Shown: piece after piece, positions 25,409 to 35,833 of the stretch
Layout of the letters: each line of letters opens with the position of its first letter
Numbering within the stretch: position 1 is the first letter of the stretch
Source of the DNA: Oscillospiraceae bacterium
Lineage (GTDB): Bacteria; Bacillota; Clostridia; Oscillospirales; Ruminococcaceae
Length of the DNA stretch: 64,000 nucleotides
Direction of reading: 5' to 3'
NCBI GenBank assembly: GCA_014799385.1
Contig: JAAVIC010000013.1
Location: forward strand, 99,282-163,281
Made by a program: the position numbers and the translations under genes
The notes under the pieces: generated by a model
The model's database searches: none
What the model saw: only the letters and a program-made list of their open reading frames with translations
What the model was told of the DNA's origin: nothing

Positions 25409-27394
25409 ATGGCAGAAGATGAAAAGGTTTTAGACGCCAACTACGGCGCGGACGATATACAAGCACTGAAAGGACTGGAGCCTGTTCGGCAGACTCCGGG
25501 TATGTATATAGGCTCTACGGGTGAGGGCGGACTGCATCACCTTGTGTATGAGATCGTTGATAATGCCGTAGACGAGGCGCTTGCGGGGTTCTGTACCGAG
25601 ATTGATGTTTCGATTCTTCCGGGGGATATTATCCGCGTTATTGACAACGGACGCGGCATTCCCACGGGAATTAACCGTGCCGAGGGTATTTCTGCGGCAA
25701 CAATGGTGTTTACGATACTCCACGCGGGCGGTAAATTCGGCGGCGGCGGATACAAGGTTTCGGGAGGTCTGCACGGCGTTGGCGCGTCTGTTGTAAACGC
25801 TCTTTCCGAGTGGTTGGAGTTTGAGATCCACGATGGCGAGAACGTTCATTTTCAGCATTTTGAGCGCGGAAAGTACTCCGAGCCTATCAAAATCATAGGT
25901 AATACCGACCACACGGGGACTACCGTTACATTCAAGCCCGATGGAACAATTTTCCATACAACAATTTTCAGTTATGAAATATTAAATGAACGTCTGCGTG
26001 AAAAGGCATTTCTGAACGCGGGACTTAAAATCAATCTTCATGATTTGCGCGACGAGAACAATATCCGCGAGGAATCAATGCAATACGAGGGCGGAATCCG
26101 TTCTTATATTGAGTGGCTTAACAAAAAGCGCGGCGCGGAGGTGCTTCACCCCGATATAATCTATCTGAGCGATAAAGTGGATGATATTATGGTGGAGATC
26201 GCGTTTCAATATACCACCGATTTCAACAGCGAGGTGTTCCGTTCGTTCGCGAACGATATTCACACCGGGGAGGGCGGTTCGCACGAACTGGGATTCAAGC
26301 GCGCTCTCGGCAAGGTTGTAAACGACTTCGCAAAGCAGATATACGAACAGAATCCCAAAAACAAGAAGAAAAAAACCGCCAATAAAAAGGGCGAAGAGGA
26401 AAAGCAGTTTACGGGGTACAGCGGAGAGGCAATCCGAGAGGCAATCAACGCCGTAATTGCCGTGAAGCTCCATAAATGTGAGTTTGAGGGGCAGACAAAG
26501 GGAAAGCTCGGAAACCCCGAGGTTCAGCCTGCGGTATACAAGGTTGTGACGGAGCAGCTTACCTATTATTTCGAGGAACACCCCGAAACAATGCAGATCA
26601 TTGTCAACAAGGCGGCAAATTCTCAGGCGGCTCGTGACGCAGCGAAAAAAGCTATGGAGGCAAAACGCAAGTCCGTTATGGACAGCAACGGATTGCCGGG
26701 TAAGCTGGCGGACTGCTCCGAAAACGACCCCACGCATACCGAGATTTACATTGTCGAGGGAGATTCTGCGGGCGGTTCTGCGAAGGAAGGTCGCGACAGA
26801 CGGTTTCAGGCTATTCTTCCACTTTGGGGTAAAATGCTGAACGTTGAGAAGGCAAGAGCCGACAAAGTGTATAATAACGATAAATTATTACCCGTTGTAA
26901 AGGCATTGGGCACGGGTATCGCAGAGGATTTTGACCTTGAAAAGCTCCGCTATGGGCGTGTAATTATTATGGCGGATGCCGATGTGGACGGTCTGCATAT
27001 TCGCACGCTGTTACTGACGTTCTTTTTCCGTTTTATGCGTCCGCTGCTTGAGGCGGGGCACGTTTACTGCGCGCAGCCGCCGCTGTTCAAGGTTTCGCGC
27101 GGAAAGCAGGTGCGGTACGCGTTCTCGGACGAGGAGCGTGACGGATACATTGCCGAATTGGGCGCGGACGGCGGAAAAACCGATGTTCAGCGGTATAAAG
27201 GCTTGGGTGAGATGGACCCGATTCAGTTGTGGGAAACCACGATGAATCCCGAAACGCGAACAATGCTGCGCGTTTCCGTTGAGGACGCGGCAAAGGCGGA
27301 CGAGATTATGACCATTTTGATGGGTGATAAGGTCGAGCCGCGGCGGCAGTTTATCGAAGAGAACGCGAAGATGGCGGAGAATCTGGATATTTGA
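25409..27394 (+). CDS. gyrB: DNA gyrase subunit B
   Basis: 661 residues. GHKL ATPase (DNAVDEALAGF, DNGRGIPTG, GGLHGVGASVVNALS), transducer domain, and TOPRIM with YIVEGDSAGGSAKEGRDR and MADADVDGLHIRTL; ends VEPRRQFIEENA. A K-rich stretch (KNKKKKTANKKGEEEK) sits in the transducer region, slightly longer than usual. ATG at 25409 after TTAGGGAGG; frames upstream lie in the palindrome and are not translated. Confidence 0.97.
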   Translation: MAEDEKVLDANYGADDIQALKGLEPVRQTPGMYIGSTGEGGLHHLVYEIVDNAVDEALAGFCTEIDVSILPGDIIRVIDNGRGIPTGINRAEGISAATMVFTILHAGGKFGGGGYKVSGGLHGVGASVVNALSEWLEFEIHDGENVHFQHFERGKYSEPIKIIGNTDHTGTTVTFKPDGTIFHTTIFSYEILNERLREKAFLNAGLKINLHDLRDENNIREESMQYEGGIRSYIEWLNKKRGAEVLHPDIIYLSDKVDDIMVEIAFQYTTDFNSEVFRSFANDIHTGEGGSHELGFKRALGKVVNDFAKQIYEQNPKNKKKKTANKKGEEEKQFTGYSGEAIREAINAVIAVKLHKCEFEGQTKGKLGNPEVQPAVYKVVTEQLTYYFEEHPETMQIIVNKAANSQAARDAAKKAMEAKRKSVMDSNGLPGKLADCSENDPTHTEIYIVEGDSAGGSAKEGRDRRFQAILPLWGKMLNVEKARADKVYNNDKLLPVVKALGTGIAEDFDLEKLRYGRVIIMADADVDGLHIRTLLLTFFFRFMRPLLEAGHVYCAQPPLFKVSRGKQVRYAFSDEERDGYIAELGADGGKTDVQRYKGLGEMDPIQLWETTMNPETRTMLRVSVEDAAKADEIMTILMGDKVEPRRQFIEENAKMAENLDI

Positions 27395-27431
27395 TAACGA
27401 TCGATAAACAACTATCAACTGTTTATGAGGG

Positions 27432-28094
27432 GTGATTCATATTTCAAGCAGTCTTTTGCCCGATTTGGAAAAGGAACAGAAATCGGGCGCTAACGAGCCG
27501 ATCGTTCGGTTCAGTTATGATAATACTAATGAAGAAACAGACGGCGCGTTGAAGTCATTTCAGCAGCGTTTTCAATCCAAGCGCGGAAAACTGTGGATCG
27601 CGGCATATTCGCTGTTTGCGGTGGCGATAATTACGGCGATCGTGTTTAATCCAACGTCAATTGTTTTGTATTTTGCGTTGGCGTTCTGTTTGTTCGGGCT
27701 GGTGTACAACATCACCGACAAAAAACGCACGCGCAAGAAGATTCTTGAAGCGTTAAGCGATATGAATCCCGAGGAATATGTCTGCACGATTTATCCCGAT
27801 AAAATAGAGCTGGAAACCATTATCAAGCCGAAAATCAACGAGGTGGATTTCAAGATCGATGAAGAAGCGGACGATGAGATCATTAACCCCCTGAAAACTG
27901 TGTTTAAGTTCGGCGATGATTTGCTGAATTTTTCGGAGAACGCCGATTCGTTGTTGTTGTTTTTCAATCGGCGGCAGATTTATTGTTTCCCGAAACGTTG
28001 TATGACGAAAGACCAGGAGGACACGGTGAGGGATTTTCTTGCCGAAAAGCTGGAGCGGGATATTTTTGACTACACGGAGAGTGAGGACGAATAA
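27432..28094 (+). CDS. YcxB-like membrane protein between gyrB and gyrA
   Basis: About 220 residues. Two membrane helices (about 54-70 and 75-92) are followed by a C-terminal YcxB-type domain ([15 protein letters not shown]..., then a [14 protein letters not shown] segment). Function unknown. The start is uncertain: GTG at 27432 has its AGGGG box too close, and a TTG 21 nt later is possible. It overlaps gyrA by one base, so it is co-transcribed with both gyrase genes. Confidence 0.75.
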   Translation: MIHISSSLLPDLEKEQKSGANEPIVRFSYDNTNEETDGALKSFQQRFQSKRGKLWIAAYSLFAVAIITAIVFNPTSIVLYFALAFCLFGLVYNITDKKRTRKKILEALSDMNPEEYVCTIYPDKIELETIIKPKINEVDFKIDEEADDEIINPLKTVFKFGDDLLNFSENADSLLLFFNRRQIYCFPKRCMTKDQEDTVRDFLAEKLERDIFDYTESEDE

Positions 28095-30721
28095 TGGAGA
28101 TAGATTTTAGCCAGGAGAAGCTGTATAACATAGACCTTGAGGACACAATGAAGAAATCCTTTATTGAGTACTCAATGGCGGTTATTACGTCCAGAGCACT
28201 GCCCGATGTGCGTGACGGATTTAAGCCCGTTCACCGCCGTATCATCTACACGATGAACGAGGCGGGAAATACCTCGGACAAGCCTTTCCGCAAGTGCGCG
28301 TACACGGTCGGAGAGGTGCTCGGTAAATATCACCCGCACGGTGACGCTTCCGTGTATGACGCGTTGGTTCGACTGGCGCAGACGTTTTCAATGCGTTATC
28401 CGCTGATTGACGGTCACGGAAACTTCGGTTCGGTTGACGGAGACCCGCCTGCGGCTTACCGTTATACAGAGGCTCGTTTGGCGCGGCTTTCCAACGAAAT
28501 GACGGCGGATATCAACAAAAAAGTCGTGGATTTCAAGACCAACTATGATGATAAACTGCTTGAGCCGGTGGTTTTGCCATCGAGATTTCCAAATTTGCTG
28601 GTGAACGGCTCAAACGGAATCGCGGTCGGAATGGCGACAAATATCCCGCCGCATAACCTCGGCGAGGTTGTTGACGCGCTTTTGCTGATGATCGACAATC
28701 CCGAGGCGACTATCGAGGATGTTCTGACTTGTATTAAGGGTCCCGATTTTCCTACGGGCGGTATTATTATGGGTTACAGCGGGATTCGCTCGGCGTATTA
28801 CACGGGCCGCGGAAAAATTATTCTGCGCGGCAGAGCAGCTATCGAAGAGGAGAAAACTCACACGCGAATCGTTGTTACCGAGATTCCGTATATGGTGAAT
28901 AAGGCGCGGCTGCTGCAAAACATCGGAGAATTGATACGCGATAAGCGTATTGATGGAATTTCTCTGGTGCGCGATGAATCCGACAGAGATGGTATGCGGA
29001 TTGTTGTTGAGCTCAAACGCGAGGCTAACGCGAATGTTGTTCTCAACAAGCTGTATACCTATACGCAGCTTCAGGATACCGTGGGTGCGATTATGATTGC
29101 CCTTGTGGATGGGCAGCCGAAGACGCTTACGCTGATGGAGATGCTGCAATACTATCTCAATCACCAGATGGACGTGGTGACGCGGCGCACCAAGTTCGAC
29201 CTTCAAAAGGCAAAGGAGCGCGAGCATATCCTCGAGGGCTTGATGCTTGCGATTGACTTCATTGACGAGGTTATTGCGATTCTGATGGCGAGTAAGAATC
29301 CCACCGAGGGTAAACAGCGTTTGATTGAGCGATTTAAGGATATTGATGTGTCGAAGACCGGGCTGTTCAGCGTTGATACCTACTCGCTTTCGGAGGAGCA
29401 GGCGGACGCTATCGTAAAGATGACGCTCGGCGCGCTCACCGGAACGGAAAAGAGCAAGGTAGAGGAGGAACTTCTCGAAAAGCGCGAGATTATCCGCGAT
29501 ATGGAGGAGCTGCTTGGAGACAGAAACAAGATGCTGCACCTTATCGGCGAGGAGCTGGGAACGATCAGGAAGAAATTCGCCGATGAGCGGCGCACGTCTA
29601 TCGAGCCGGTAAGCGGCGAGGTCGATATTGAGGACTTGATTCCCGAGGAGGACTGCGTTGTTACCTTTACAAATTTGGGTTACATCAAGCGCCAGCCCGC
29701 GGAGGTGTACAATATCCAGAAACGCGGCGGTCGCGGCGTTTCCGGAATGAAGCAGCGTGACGAGGATTTTGTGGACAGTATGTTCATTGCATCGTCGCAC
29801 GAGAATATTCTGTTTGTTACCAATAAGGGAAATATGTTCCGTTTGAAGTGCTATCAGATTCCCGAGGGGAGCAAGCAGTCACGCGGAATGAATATTGTGA
29901 ACCTTTTGCAGCTTTCCGAGGACGAAAAGGTTGCCGCGATGATGACCACAAAGGATTTCGCGGAGCATAAGTTCTTTATTTGCATTACCAAAAACGGACT
30001 TGTCAAGCGCACAAAGCTGTCCGAATTTAAGAATATCCGCAAGGGCGGTTTGCGCGCGATAACACTGGTGGACGGTGATGAAATTGCCGCCGGATTCCTT
30101 ACCGAGGGCGACTGCACGATGATCGTTGCCACGAGAAACGGCGCGGCGATTCGGTTTGATGAAACAAATATCCGTTCAATGGGAAGAATCGCACGCGGTG
30201 TTAGAGCGATAAAGTTCCGCGGGGAGGACTATGTTGTCGGCGCGACCAAGATTTTCGATGAGAGCGCGACAATTCTCACCGTTACCGAAAAGGGTATGGG
30301 CAGACGCTGCGCGGTTTCGAGCTATCGTCTGCAAAAGCGCGGCGGTATGGGTCTTAAGAACTACCCTGTAAGCGATGAAAAGGGTTATGTTGTCGGAATC
30401 AGAACTCTCGGTCCCGATGATGATGTTATTCTCATCAGCGCGGACGGCGTTATTATCCGAATCCGCGCGAACGATTTGCGCGTGATGGGCAGACCCGCCT
30501 CGGGTGTGCGCGTTATGCGTCTTGCCGATGAGGACAGAGTTGTGACGTTCTCGCGTACTCCGCACGATGATTCCGAGGAAACCGAGGAGGTCGAAAAGGC
30601 AAGCGAAGAGGAAATTGCCGCGTCACTTGCCGAGGAGGCTACCGAGGTGGTCGAACCCGATGACGGCGACGATTCGGACGATGACGGAAATGATGAATCG
30701 GAGGATAATTCCGAGGAGTAA
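28094..30721 (+). CDS. gyrA: DNA gyrase subunit A
   Basis: 875 residues. The catalytic tyrosine lies in [14 protein letters not shown]; the quinolone-determining region reads [17 protein letters not shown], a serine/alanine-type drug-sensitive pattern. GyrA-box [10 protein letters not shown] begins the C-terminal pinwheel. The last 50 residues are a very acidic tail (mostly E/D), a known modulator of wrapping in some gyrases. ATG overlaps the upstream stop by one base. A terminator follows. Confidence 0.97.
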   Translation: MEIDFSQEKLYNIDLEDTMKKSFIEYSMAVITSRALPDVRDGFKPVHRRIIYTMNEAGNTSDKPFRKCAYTVGEVLGKYHPHGDASVYDALVRLAQTFSMRYPLIDGHGNFGSVDGDPPAAYRYTEARLARLSNEMTADINKKVVDFKTNYDDKLLEPVVLPSRFPNLLVNGSNGIAVGMATNIPPHNLGEVVDALLLMIDNPEATIEDVLTCIKGPDFPTGGIIMGYSGIRSAYYTGRGKIILRGRAAIEEEKTHTRIVVTEIPYMVNKARLLQNIGELIRDKRIDGISLVRDESDRDGMRIVVELKREANANVVLNKLYTYTQLQDTVGAIMIALVDGQPKTLTLMEMLQYYLNHQMDVVTRRTKFDLQKAKEREHILEGLMLAIDFIDEVIAILMASKNPTEGKQRLIERFKDIDVSKTGLFSVDTYSLSEEQADAIVKMTLGALTGTEKSKVEEELLEKREIIRDMEELLGDRNKMLHLIGEELGTIRKKFADERRTSIEPVSGEVDIEDLIPEEDCVVTFTNLGYIKRQPAEVYNIQKRGGRGVSGMKQRDEDFVDSMFIASSHENILFVTNKGNMFRLKCYQIPEGSKQSRGMNIVNLLQLSEDEKVAAMMTTKDFAEHKFFICITKNGLVKRTKLSEFKNIRKGGLRAITLVDGDEIAAGFLTEGDCTMIVATRNGAAIRFDETNIRSMGRIARGVRAIKFRGEDYVVGATKIFDESATILTVTEKGMGRRCAVSSYRLQKRGGMGLKNYPVSDEKGYVVGIRTLGPDDDVILISADGVIIRIRANDLRVMGRPASGVRVMRLADEDRVVTFSRTPHDDSEETEEVEKASEEEIAASLAEEATEVVEPDDGDDSDDDGNDESEDNSEE

Positions 30722-30730
30722 TTTAATAGG

Positions 30731-30755
30731 TTTTCCCGAACATTGTTCGGGAAAA
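30731..30755 (+). terminator. gyrA terminator
   Basis: TTTTCCCGAACA / TGTTCGGGAAAA with a 1-nt loop (in practice a larger loop), followed by TTTTATTA. Confidence 0.8.
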
Positions 30756-30785
30756 TTTTATTATGTATGTGGACACTTTGAGATA

Positions 30786-30992
30786 AATTGTGTACCATTG
30801 CAAATTGTGTACCATTGCAAATTGTGTACCATTGCAAATTGTGTACCATTACAAATTGTTCCACGTGGAACAATTTGTAATGGTACAGTCCACAGTGGAA
30901 CAATTTGTAATGGTACAGTCCACAGTGGAACAATTTGTAATGGTACAGTCCACAGTGGAACAATTCGTAATGGTACAGTCCACAGCGGAACA
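30786..30992. repeat. Symmetric repeat array centred on a parS site
   Basis: Left side: four units of about 17 bp (ATTGTGTACCATTGCAA). Right side: four units of about 30 bp each carrying GTCCACAGTGGAAC, a one-step-degenerate parS core, plus CAATTTGTAATGGTACA. Left and right units are inverted copies of each other around the perfect parS at 30857-30872. Translated frames here are low-complexity artefacts. It fills the gyrA-mnmG gap. Confidence 0.75.
30857..30872. promoter_or_regulatory. parS: parS centromere site 1
   Basis: The 16-bp perfect palindrome TGTTCCACGTGGAACA differs from the Bacillus consensus TGTTTCACGTGAAACA at one symmetric position. Two further copies lie at 34732 and 34835, and a ParB gene is 5 kb away. 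Confidence 0.85.
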
Positions 30993-31007
30993 ATTGAAAG
31001 GTTGATT

Positions 31008-32888
31008 ATGATAAATTACACACTTGAGGAATATGATGTCTGCGTGATCGGCGCGGGTCACGCGGGTTGCGAGGCAGCTCTGGCTGTGGCACGGCTTGGA
31101 CTGAAAACCGCCGTTTTCACGCTGTCGTTGGATTGTATCGCGAATATGCCGTGCAATCCGTGTATCGGCGGGTCGGCGAAAGGTCAAATCGTCTGTGAGA
31201 TTGACGCGTTAGGCGGCGAGATGGGAAAAGCCGCGGACGCTACCTTTATTCAGTCGCGGGTGTTGAACAGGGGAAAAGGTCCTGCTGTACACAGTCTGCG
31301 TGTGCAGAGCGACCGAGTGAAATACCACGCGTATATGAAACAGGTACTTGAAAATACGCCGAATCTGTACATAAAACAGGGCGAAGTTACGGCGGTGGAT
31401 ATTGAAAACGGGCGAGTTACGGCGGTTCGGACTAAGCTCGGTGCGGTTTATCCGTGCAAGGCGGCGATTATCACCACGGGAACGTATCTCGGAGGCAAAA
31501 TCCATATCGGCGAGGTAAACTATAACTCGGGTCCGGATAACGTTCTGCCGTCTACGGAGCTTACCGAGTGTTTGAAAAGTCTCGGAATTTCAATGAGGAG
31601 ATTCAAGACAGGAACTCCCGCGCGGGTTCACAAGCGTTCGGTTGATTTTTCCGTGATGGAAAAACAGCTCGGCGATGAGGAGATCATCCCTTTTGCGTTC
31701 GATAACGAGCAGGAATTGAAAAACATCGCGGAATGCTACGTTACGTATACCAATTCCGAAACTCACCGCGTGATTCTTGATAATCTCGACCGTTCACCGT
31801 TGTATTCCGGGAGAATTGAGGGTGTTGGACCGCGATATTGCCCGAGTATTGAAGATAAAATCGTACGTTTTCCCGATAGAGAACGTCACCAGCTGTTTGT
31901 CGAACCTATGGGTTTGGATACGGACGAATGCTATCTTCAGGGAATGAGCAGCAGTCTGCCCGAGGATGTGCAATTAAAGTTTCTGCGGACTATCAAGGGA
32001 CTTGAAAACGTAGAGATTATGCGCCCCGCGTATGCGATTGAGTATGATTGTTGTGACCCGTTGGAGCTGCTGCCTACACTTGAATTTAAGCGTTTTTCGG
32101 GATTGTACGGCGCAGGGCAGTTCAACTGCACCTCCGGGTATGAGGAGGCTGCGGCGCAAGGAATTGTTGCGGGAATTAACGCGGCGCGGAAAATTCGCGG
32201 GGAGAGCGGGATAATTCTTGACCGCGCAAGCTCCTATATCGGGACGCTGATTGACGATTTGGTGACAAAGGGCTGCTCCGAGCCGTACCGTATGATGACT
32301 TCGCGGAGTGAATATCGCTTGATTTTGCGGCAGGATAACGCTCCCGAAAGGTTACTTCACATCGGACACGAGGTCGGGCTTGTTTCGGACGAGCGATTTG
32401 CGCGGTATAATGCGGATTGCGAATTGATTCGGAATGAGCTTGAGCGCATAGAAAACGTGACGATTCGCCCCTCCGAGGAGCTGAACCGAATGCTTGTCGA
32501 GCGCGGCACTACGCCAATCAGCTCGGGGGTCAAGCTGTATGAGCTGTTGAAGCGTCCGCAGCTTTCGTATGCCGATTTTGAGCCGTTTGATACCGAGCGA
32601 AAGCCCATAAAATTTTCGCTGATAAATCGGCTGGAAATTGAAATAAAGTACGAGGGTTACATTAAAATCCAGATGCAGCAAATCGAGAAAATGCGAAAGC
32701 TGGAGCAAAAGCTGCTGCCGCCGGACGCGGATTATAAGCAGATCAAGGGCTTGCGGCTGGAGGCACAGGAAAAGCTGAATAAGTTCAAGCCGCTGAATGT
32801 CGGGCAGGCTGGGCGAATTTCGGGAGTTAATCCCGCTGACGTCTCGGTGCTGTTGATTTGGCTTGCGGGGAGGGATAATCGTGATTGA
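31008..32888 (+). CDS. mnmG: tRNA uridine 5-carboxymethylaminomethyl modification enzyme MnmG
   Basis: 626 residues, family-typical. FAD-binding N-terminus [18 protein letters not shown], then [24 protein letters not shown] and the second signature [21 protein letters not shown]. Acts with MnmE on U34 of tRNAs. The ATG at 31008 follows GAAAGG; the open frame upstream lies in the repeat array and is not coding. It overlaps rsmG by 8 bp. Confidence 0.97.
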   Translation: MINYTLEEYDVCVIGAGHAGCEAALAVARLGLKTAVFTLSLDCIANMPCNPCIGGSAKGQIVCEIDALGGEMGKAADATFIQSRVLNRGKGPAVHSLRVQSDRVKYHAYMKQVLENTPNLYIKQGEVTAVDIENGRVTAVRTKLGAVYPCKAAIITTGTYLGGKIHIGEVNYNSGPDNVLPSTELTECLKSLGISMRRFKTGTPARVHKRSVDFSVMEKQLGDEEIIPFAFDNEQELKNIAECYVTYTNSETHRVILDNLDRSPLYSGRIEGVGPRYCPSIEDKIVRFPDRERHQLFVEPMGLDTDECYLQGMSSSLPEDVQLKFLRTIKGLENVEIMRPAYAIEYDCCDPLELLPTLEFKRFSGLYGAGQFNCTSGYEEAAAQGIVAGINAARKIRGESGIILDRASSYIGTLIDDLVTKGCSEPYRMMTSRSEYRLILRQDNAPERLLHIGHEVGLVSDERFARYNADCELIRNELERIENVTIRPSEELNRMLVERGTTPISSGVKLYELLKRPQLSYADFEPFDTERKPIKFSLINRLEIEIKYEGYIKIQMQQIEKMRKLEQKLLPPDADYKQIKGLRLEAQEKLNKFKPLNVGQAGRISGVNPADVSVLLIWLAGRDNRD

Positions 32889-33573
32889 CAAGATAATCGA
32901 GATGTTCAAATCCGCGGGGATCGACATTGATTCATCACAAGCGGAAAAGTTTTCAACACTTTTTGAGTTTATGGTTGAATATAATCGGAATGTTAATCTC
33001 ACGGCGATAACGGAATTTTCGGAGGTCGTGATGAAACATTTTATCGACTCGGTTCTTCCGTTTACGATGATTGAAATTCCCGATGGGTCGAGGTTTATCG
33101 ACGTCGGAACGGGCGCGGGATTCCCATCGCTGCCGCTGCTGATTCTTCGTCCCGACCTTCGCGGAACGCTTTGTGACAGCCTTCTGAAGCGGTGCGCATA
33201 TCTGGAGCTTGTGTGCGCGAAAATCGGTATAAAAGCGGAAATAATTCACGCGCGCAGCGAGGAGCTTGGAAGAAAACGCCGCGAAAAGTACGACTTCGCA
33301 ACGGCAAGGGCAGTCGCGGCAATGCCCGTTTTGACGGAGCTATGCTTGCCGTTCGTCCGTGTCGGGGGAGAGTTTATCGCACTGAAATCCGTGAATGAGG
33401 ACTTGAAATGCGCCGAATCGGCGGTAAAAACTCTCGGCGGAGAAATCGGGAAAATCACCGATTACAAGCTCCCGAACGGCGATGATAGGCGAATGGCGGT
33501 TGTGAAAAAAATATCGCAAACACCGACAAAATACCCGCGAAGCTACGCAAATATCACAAAAAAGCCCCTGTAA
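32881..33573 (+). CDS. rsmG: 16S rRNA m7G527 methyltransferase RsmG
   Basis: 230 residues. NVNLTAI early motif, SAM loop [18 protein letters not shown], and [13 protein letters not shown]; these are GidB/RsmG hallmarks. GTG start at 32881, with GGGGAGGG inside the end of mnmG. The last codons overlap the terminator hairpin that follows. Confidence 0.95.
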   Translation: MIDKIIEMFKSAGIDIDSSQAEKFSTLFEFMVEYNRNVNLTAITEFSEVVMKHFIDSVLPFTMIEIPDGSRFIDVGTGAGFPSLPLLILRPDLRGTLCDSLLKRCAYLELVCAKIGIKAEIIHARSEELGRKRREKYDFATARAVAAMPVLTELCLPFVRVGGEFIALKSVNEDLKCAESAVKTLGGEIGKITDYKLPNGDDRRMAVVKKISQTPTKYPRSYANITKKPL

Positions 33574-33586
33574 AACGGGGTTTTTT
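33558..33586 (+). terminator. rsmG terminator overlapping its stop codon
   Basis: AAAAAGCCCC / GGGGTTTTTT stem with a 9-nt loop; the stop TAA (33571-33573) lies in the loop. Confidence 0.8.
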
Positions 33587-33670
33587 CGTATTTTTGGGCG
33601 GATTATGCGATATTTCCCTCTGGAAATTATGAATAAAAAATGGTAACATATAGGAAAGGGGGAATGAAAA

Positions 33671-34489
33671 ATGAACGGATTTTTCAAAACAAAGGAAAAG
33701 ACAGCGGGACAGATCGTTATGGTGAACATCGCGGAAATCGTGCCGAATCGGTCTCAGCCACGCACAGAATGGAACACTGCGGCACTGGAATCACTGTCGG
33801 AGAGCATTCGCGAGAATGGAATTTTACAGCCGATTTGCGTGCGGAAATGCGGAGCACTGTACGAAATTATCAGCGGTGAGCGGCGCACTCGCGCGGCTAA
33901 GCTGGCGGGGCTTACGGAAGTTCCGTGCATTGTGATGAGCGTTGACGATGAGCAATCGGCGGTGCTTGCGCTTATCGAGAACATTCAGCGCAAGGATTTG
34001 AGTTATTTTGAGGAGGCGCTCGCGATTGAAAAGCTGATTTCTTTCTATGGGCTGACTCAGGAGGAGGCTGCGTCCAGGCTTGGAAAGGCGCAGTCCACAA
34101 TTGCGAACAAGCTGCGGCTGTTGAGGTTTTCGGACAGCGAACGGCGAATGCTGATTACCGGGAATCTCTCGGAACGTCAGGCGCGGGCATTGATACGCAT
34201 CGATGACGTGAATCTCCGCGAACGGACACTAGAAAAAATTATTCGCGGTAATCTCAATCTTGAGCAGACCGAACAACTTGTTAATCTCACGTTGGAGGGC
34301 GCACCGCCGCGTAAGCCTAAGTCAAAGCCTAAGGCAAAGGCAATATTCTCCGCGCCGCCGAAGATCTATATGAACTCGCTGAATGCGCTGATAAAGCGTA
34401 TCCGCGAGGATAATGTTCCGTGTGAGTGCGAAACGGCGCGGTCTGGGAATTTCTACGAATATACAATCAGATTCCCAATTGGCACGTAA
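33671..34489 (+). CDS. noc: ParB-family nucleoid occlusion-like protein (Noc)
   Basis: 272 residues. ParB/Srx N-domain with PNRSQPRTEW, ISGERRTRAAKLAG and LIENIQRKDLSYFEEALAI, a central helix-turn-helix (TQEEAASRLGKAQSTIANKLRLL) and a basic C-terminal linker. The position directly after rsmG is that of Noc in Bacillus, whose paralogue Spo0J/ParB sits with ParA, as here. Whether it binds its own site or parS is unproven. GGGGGAATG box upstream. Confidence 0.82.
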   Translation: MNGFFKTKEKTAGQIVMVNIAEIVPNRSQPRTEWNTAALESLSESIRENGILQPICVRKCGALYEIISGERRTRAAKLAGLTEVPCIVMSVDDEQSAVLALIENIQRKDLSYFEEALAIEKLISFYGLTQEEAASRLGKAQSTIANKLRLLRFSDSERRMLITGNLSERQARALIRIDDVNLRERTLEKIIRGNLNLEQTEQLVNLTLEGAPPRKPKSKPKAKAIFSAPPKIYMNSLNALIKRIREDNVPCECETARSGNFYEYTIRFPIGT

Positions 34490-34715
34490 TACTAATTTAC
34501 AATCTACGTATAGACATCTTTGCGCGAACGAACGCTGTGCGTTCGACCTATCTCGCGCCTATTGCCGCGTCAACGCTCCTTGCAAGAGGACGGAACGTCC
34601 TCTGATACATACAGTACGCCTGCGCCGCTAGGTTGAACGCGCAGCGTTCATTCGTCCTTGCGTTAGACGCGACCTTGCCGCAAATCATGTCTATACTACG
34701 ATTGTAAATTAGTAT
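34489..34715. mobile_element. MITE-like palindrome overlapping the noc stop codon
   Basis: 227 bp. Terminal inverted repeats start with 16 exact nt (ATACTAATTTACAATC) and continue imperfectly for about 37 nt (GTATAGACAT, TTTGCG). Internal palindromes are GAACGCTGTGCGTTC-like near both ends and GAGGACGGAACGTCCTC centrally. The first base is the last base of the noc stop codon. No transposase, no convincing target duplication. Confidence 0.7.
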
Positions 34716-34731
34716 AAGTATGTTTTCGGAT

Positions 34732-34747
34732 TGTTCCACGTGGAACA
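34732..34747. promoter_or_regulatory. parS: parS centromere site 2
   Basis: TGTTCCACGTGGAACA, identical to site 1. A degenerate version, AGTTCCGCGTGGATT, lies near 34797. Confidence 0.85.
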
Positions 34748-34834
34748 ATCCGAGATAGGGACATTTTACTACTCGGCAATAATTACATATTTTTAAGTTC
34801 CGCGTGGATTTTTTCGGTGATTTTGCCGAAAAAA

Positions 34835-34850
34835 TGTTCCACGTGGAACA
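34835..34850. promoter_or_regulatory. parS: parS centromere site 3
   Basis: TGTTCCACGTGGAACA, 88 bp after site 2 and about 185 bp before parA. Confidence 0.85.
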
Positions 34851-34920
34851 TTTTGTATAAAAGTACTTTATTTTTGCTAAAAATAATGTTATAATAAGTA
34901 TAAACCTACCGGGCTGCATA

Positions 34921-35011
34921 CAAATTCAAAACGCGTCCGAGATTCCGCACCTGTGGTGCGGAATCTCGGACAGGCGAGTGTGCACCGAAGGTGCACACGG
35001 TTTTGAATTTG
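34921..35011 (+). repeat. Three-way-junction hairpin cassette, copy B
   Basis: The cleanest member. Outer stem CAAATTCAAAAC (34921-34932) pairs perfectly with GTTTTGAATTTG (35000-35011). Inner hairpin 1 has a 17-bp stem (34935-34971, loop TGT); inner hairpin 2 is GTGTGCACC GAA GGTGCACAC (34978-34998). The parA ribosome-binding site AAGGGGGA follows. A TATAAT (34890-34896) precedes it. Confidence 0.75.
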
Positions 35012-35035
35012 ATTTGAAGATAAGGGGGATGTAAA

Positions 35036-35833
35036 TTGGGAATTATTATTGGAGTCGTCAACCAGAAGGGCGGCGTTGGAAAGACCACTACTGCCGTCAA
35101 TATTGCCGCGGGTCTTGGCGCGCTCGGCAAAAAGGTTCTAATAATCGATTTTGACCCGCAAGGCAACAGTACAACGGGCTTTGGAATCAAGAAAAAAACG
35201 CTGGATATGACTACATATGAGGTCGTTACGGGAAAATGCCGACCGCAGGACGCGATTATCGAAACGCGCTACAAAAACATCAGCATTATGCCCGCAAGCT
35301 CAAAGCTCAGCGAAGCAGAGCCGCAGCTCACCAATATGGAGCAGAAACATCTGCAAATGCGTAAGGCAGTGCTGCAAATCCGCGACAGCTATGACGTTGT
35401 TATAATCGACACACTGCCGTCACTCGGAATTTTAGCGGTAAACGCGTTAGTGGCGTGCGATACGATAATTATTCCGATGGTGTGCGAACACTTTGCCCGC
35501 GAGGGTCTGGCACAGCTTATGTACACCATAAAGAGCGTCAAGCAGAAGTCCAATCGTTCGCTTACGATTATGGGAATTGTGTTCACGATGGTGGACAAGC
35601 GATTGACGTCCGGCGCGGAAATCAAGAACGACATCAAGGGCGCGTTTGATAAAAAATCCGTGTTTAAGACGGAAATTCCGCGTAATGTAAAGATCTCGGA
35701 GGCGCAAAGCCATGGCGAGCCGGTTTTGAATTATGACAAAGGCTCTAAAGGCTCTGAGGCGTATATGAAGCTATCAAAAGAAATTCTGGCGAGATGCCGT
35801 GAAATGGAGAAGTTAAATGGCACGAAAAACTGA
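35036..35833 (+). CDS. parA: Chromosome partitioning ATPase ParA (Soj)
   Basis: 265 residues. Deviant Walker A VNQKGGVGKTTTAVN, then LIIDFDPQGNST and VIIDTLPSLG. Works with ParB at parS in origin segregation and, in Bacillus, controls DnaA. TTG start with AAGGGGGATG 8 nt upstream. Overlaps parB by 17 bp. Confidence 0.95.
   Translation: MGIIIGVVNQKGGVGKTTTAVNIAAGLGALGKKVLIIDFDPQGNSTTGFGIKKKTLDMTTYEVVTGKCRPQDAIIETRYKNISIMPASSKLSEAEPQLTNMEQKHLQMRKAVLQIRDSYDVVIIDTLPSLGILAVNALVACDTIIIPMVCEHFAREGLAQLMYTIKSVKQKSNRSLTIMGIVFTMVDKRLTSGAEIKNDIKGAFDKKSVFKTEIPRNVKISEAQSHGEPVLNYDKGSKGSEAYMKLSKEILARCREMEKLNGTKN

Noticed and set aside
30786..30992. CRISPR array
   Set aside because: Units are contiguous, with no unique spacers, no cas genes, and the symmetry is centred on parS.
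31008..31010. Upstream start for mnmG at 30567
   Set aside because: It would run through the end of gyrA and the repeat array; the ATG at 31008 has a ribosome-binding site and matches the conserved N-terminus.
30385..31187. Repetitive proteins with [10 protein letters not shown] or [10 protein letters not shown] units in the gyrA-mnmG gap
   Set aside because: They are translations of the parS-centred DNA repeat array; no start signals, and DNA symmetry explains the periodicity.
34489..34715. Small gene within the noc-parA gap
   Set aside because: The whole segment is an imperfect palindrome; both strands give similar artificial peptides.
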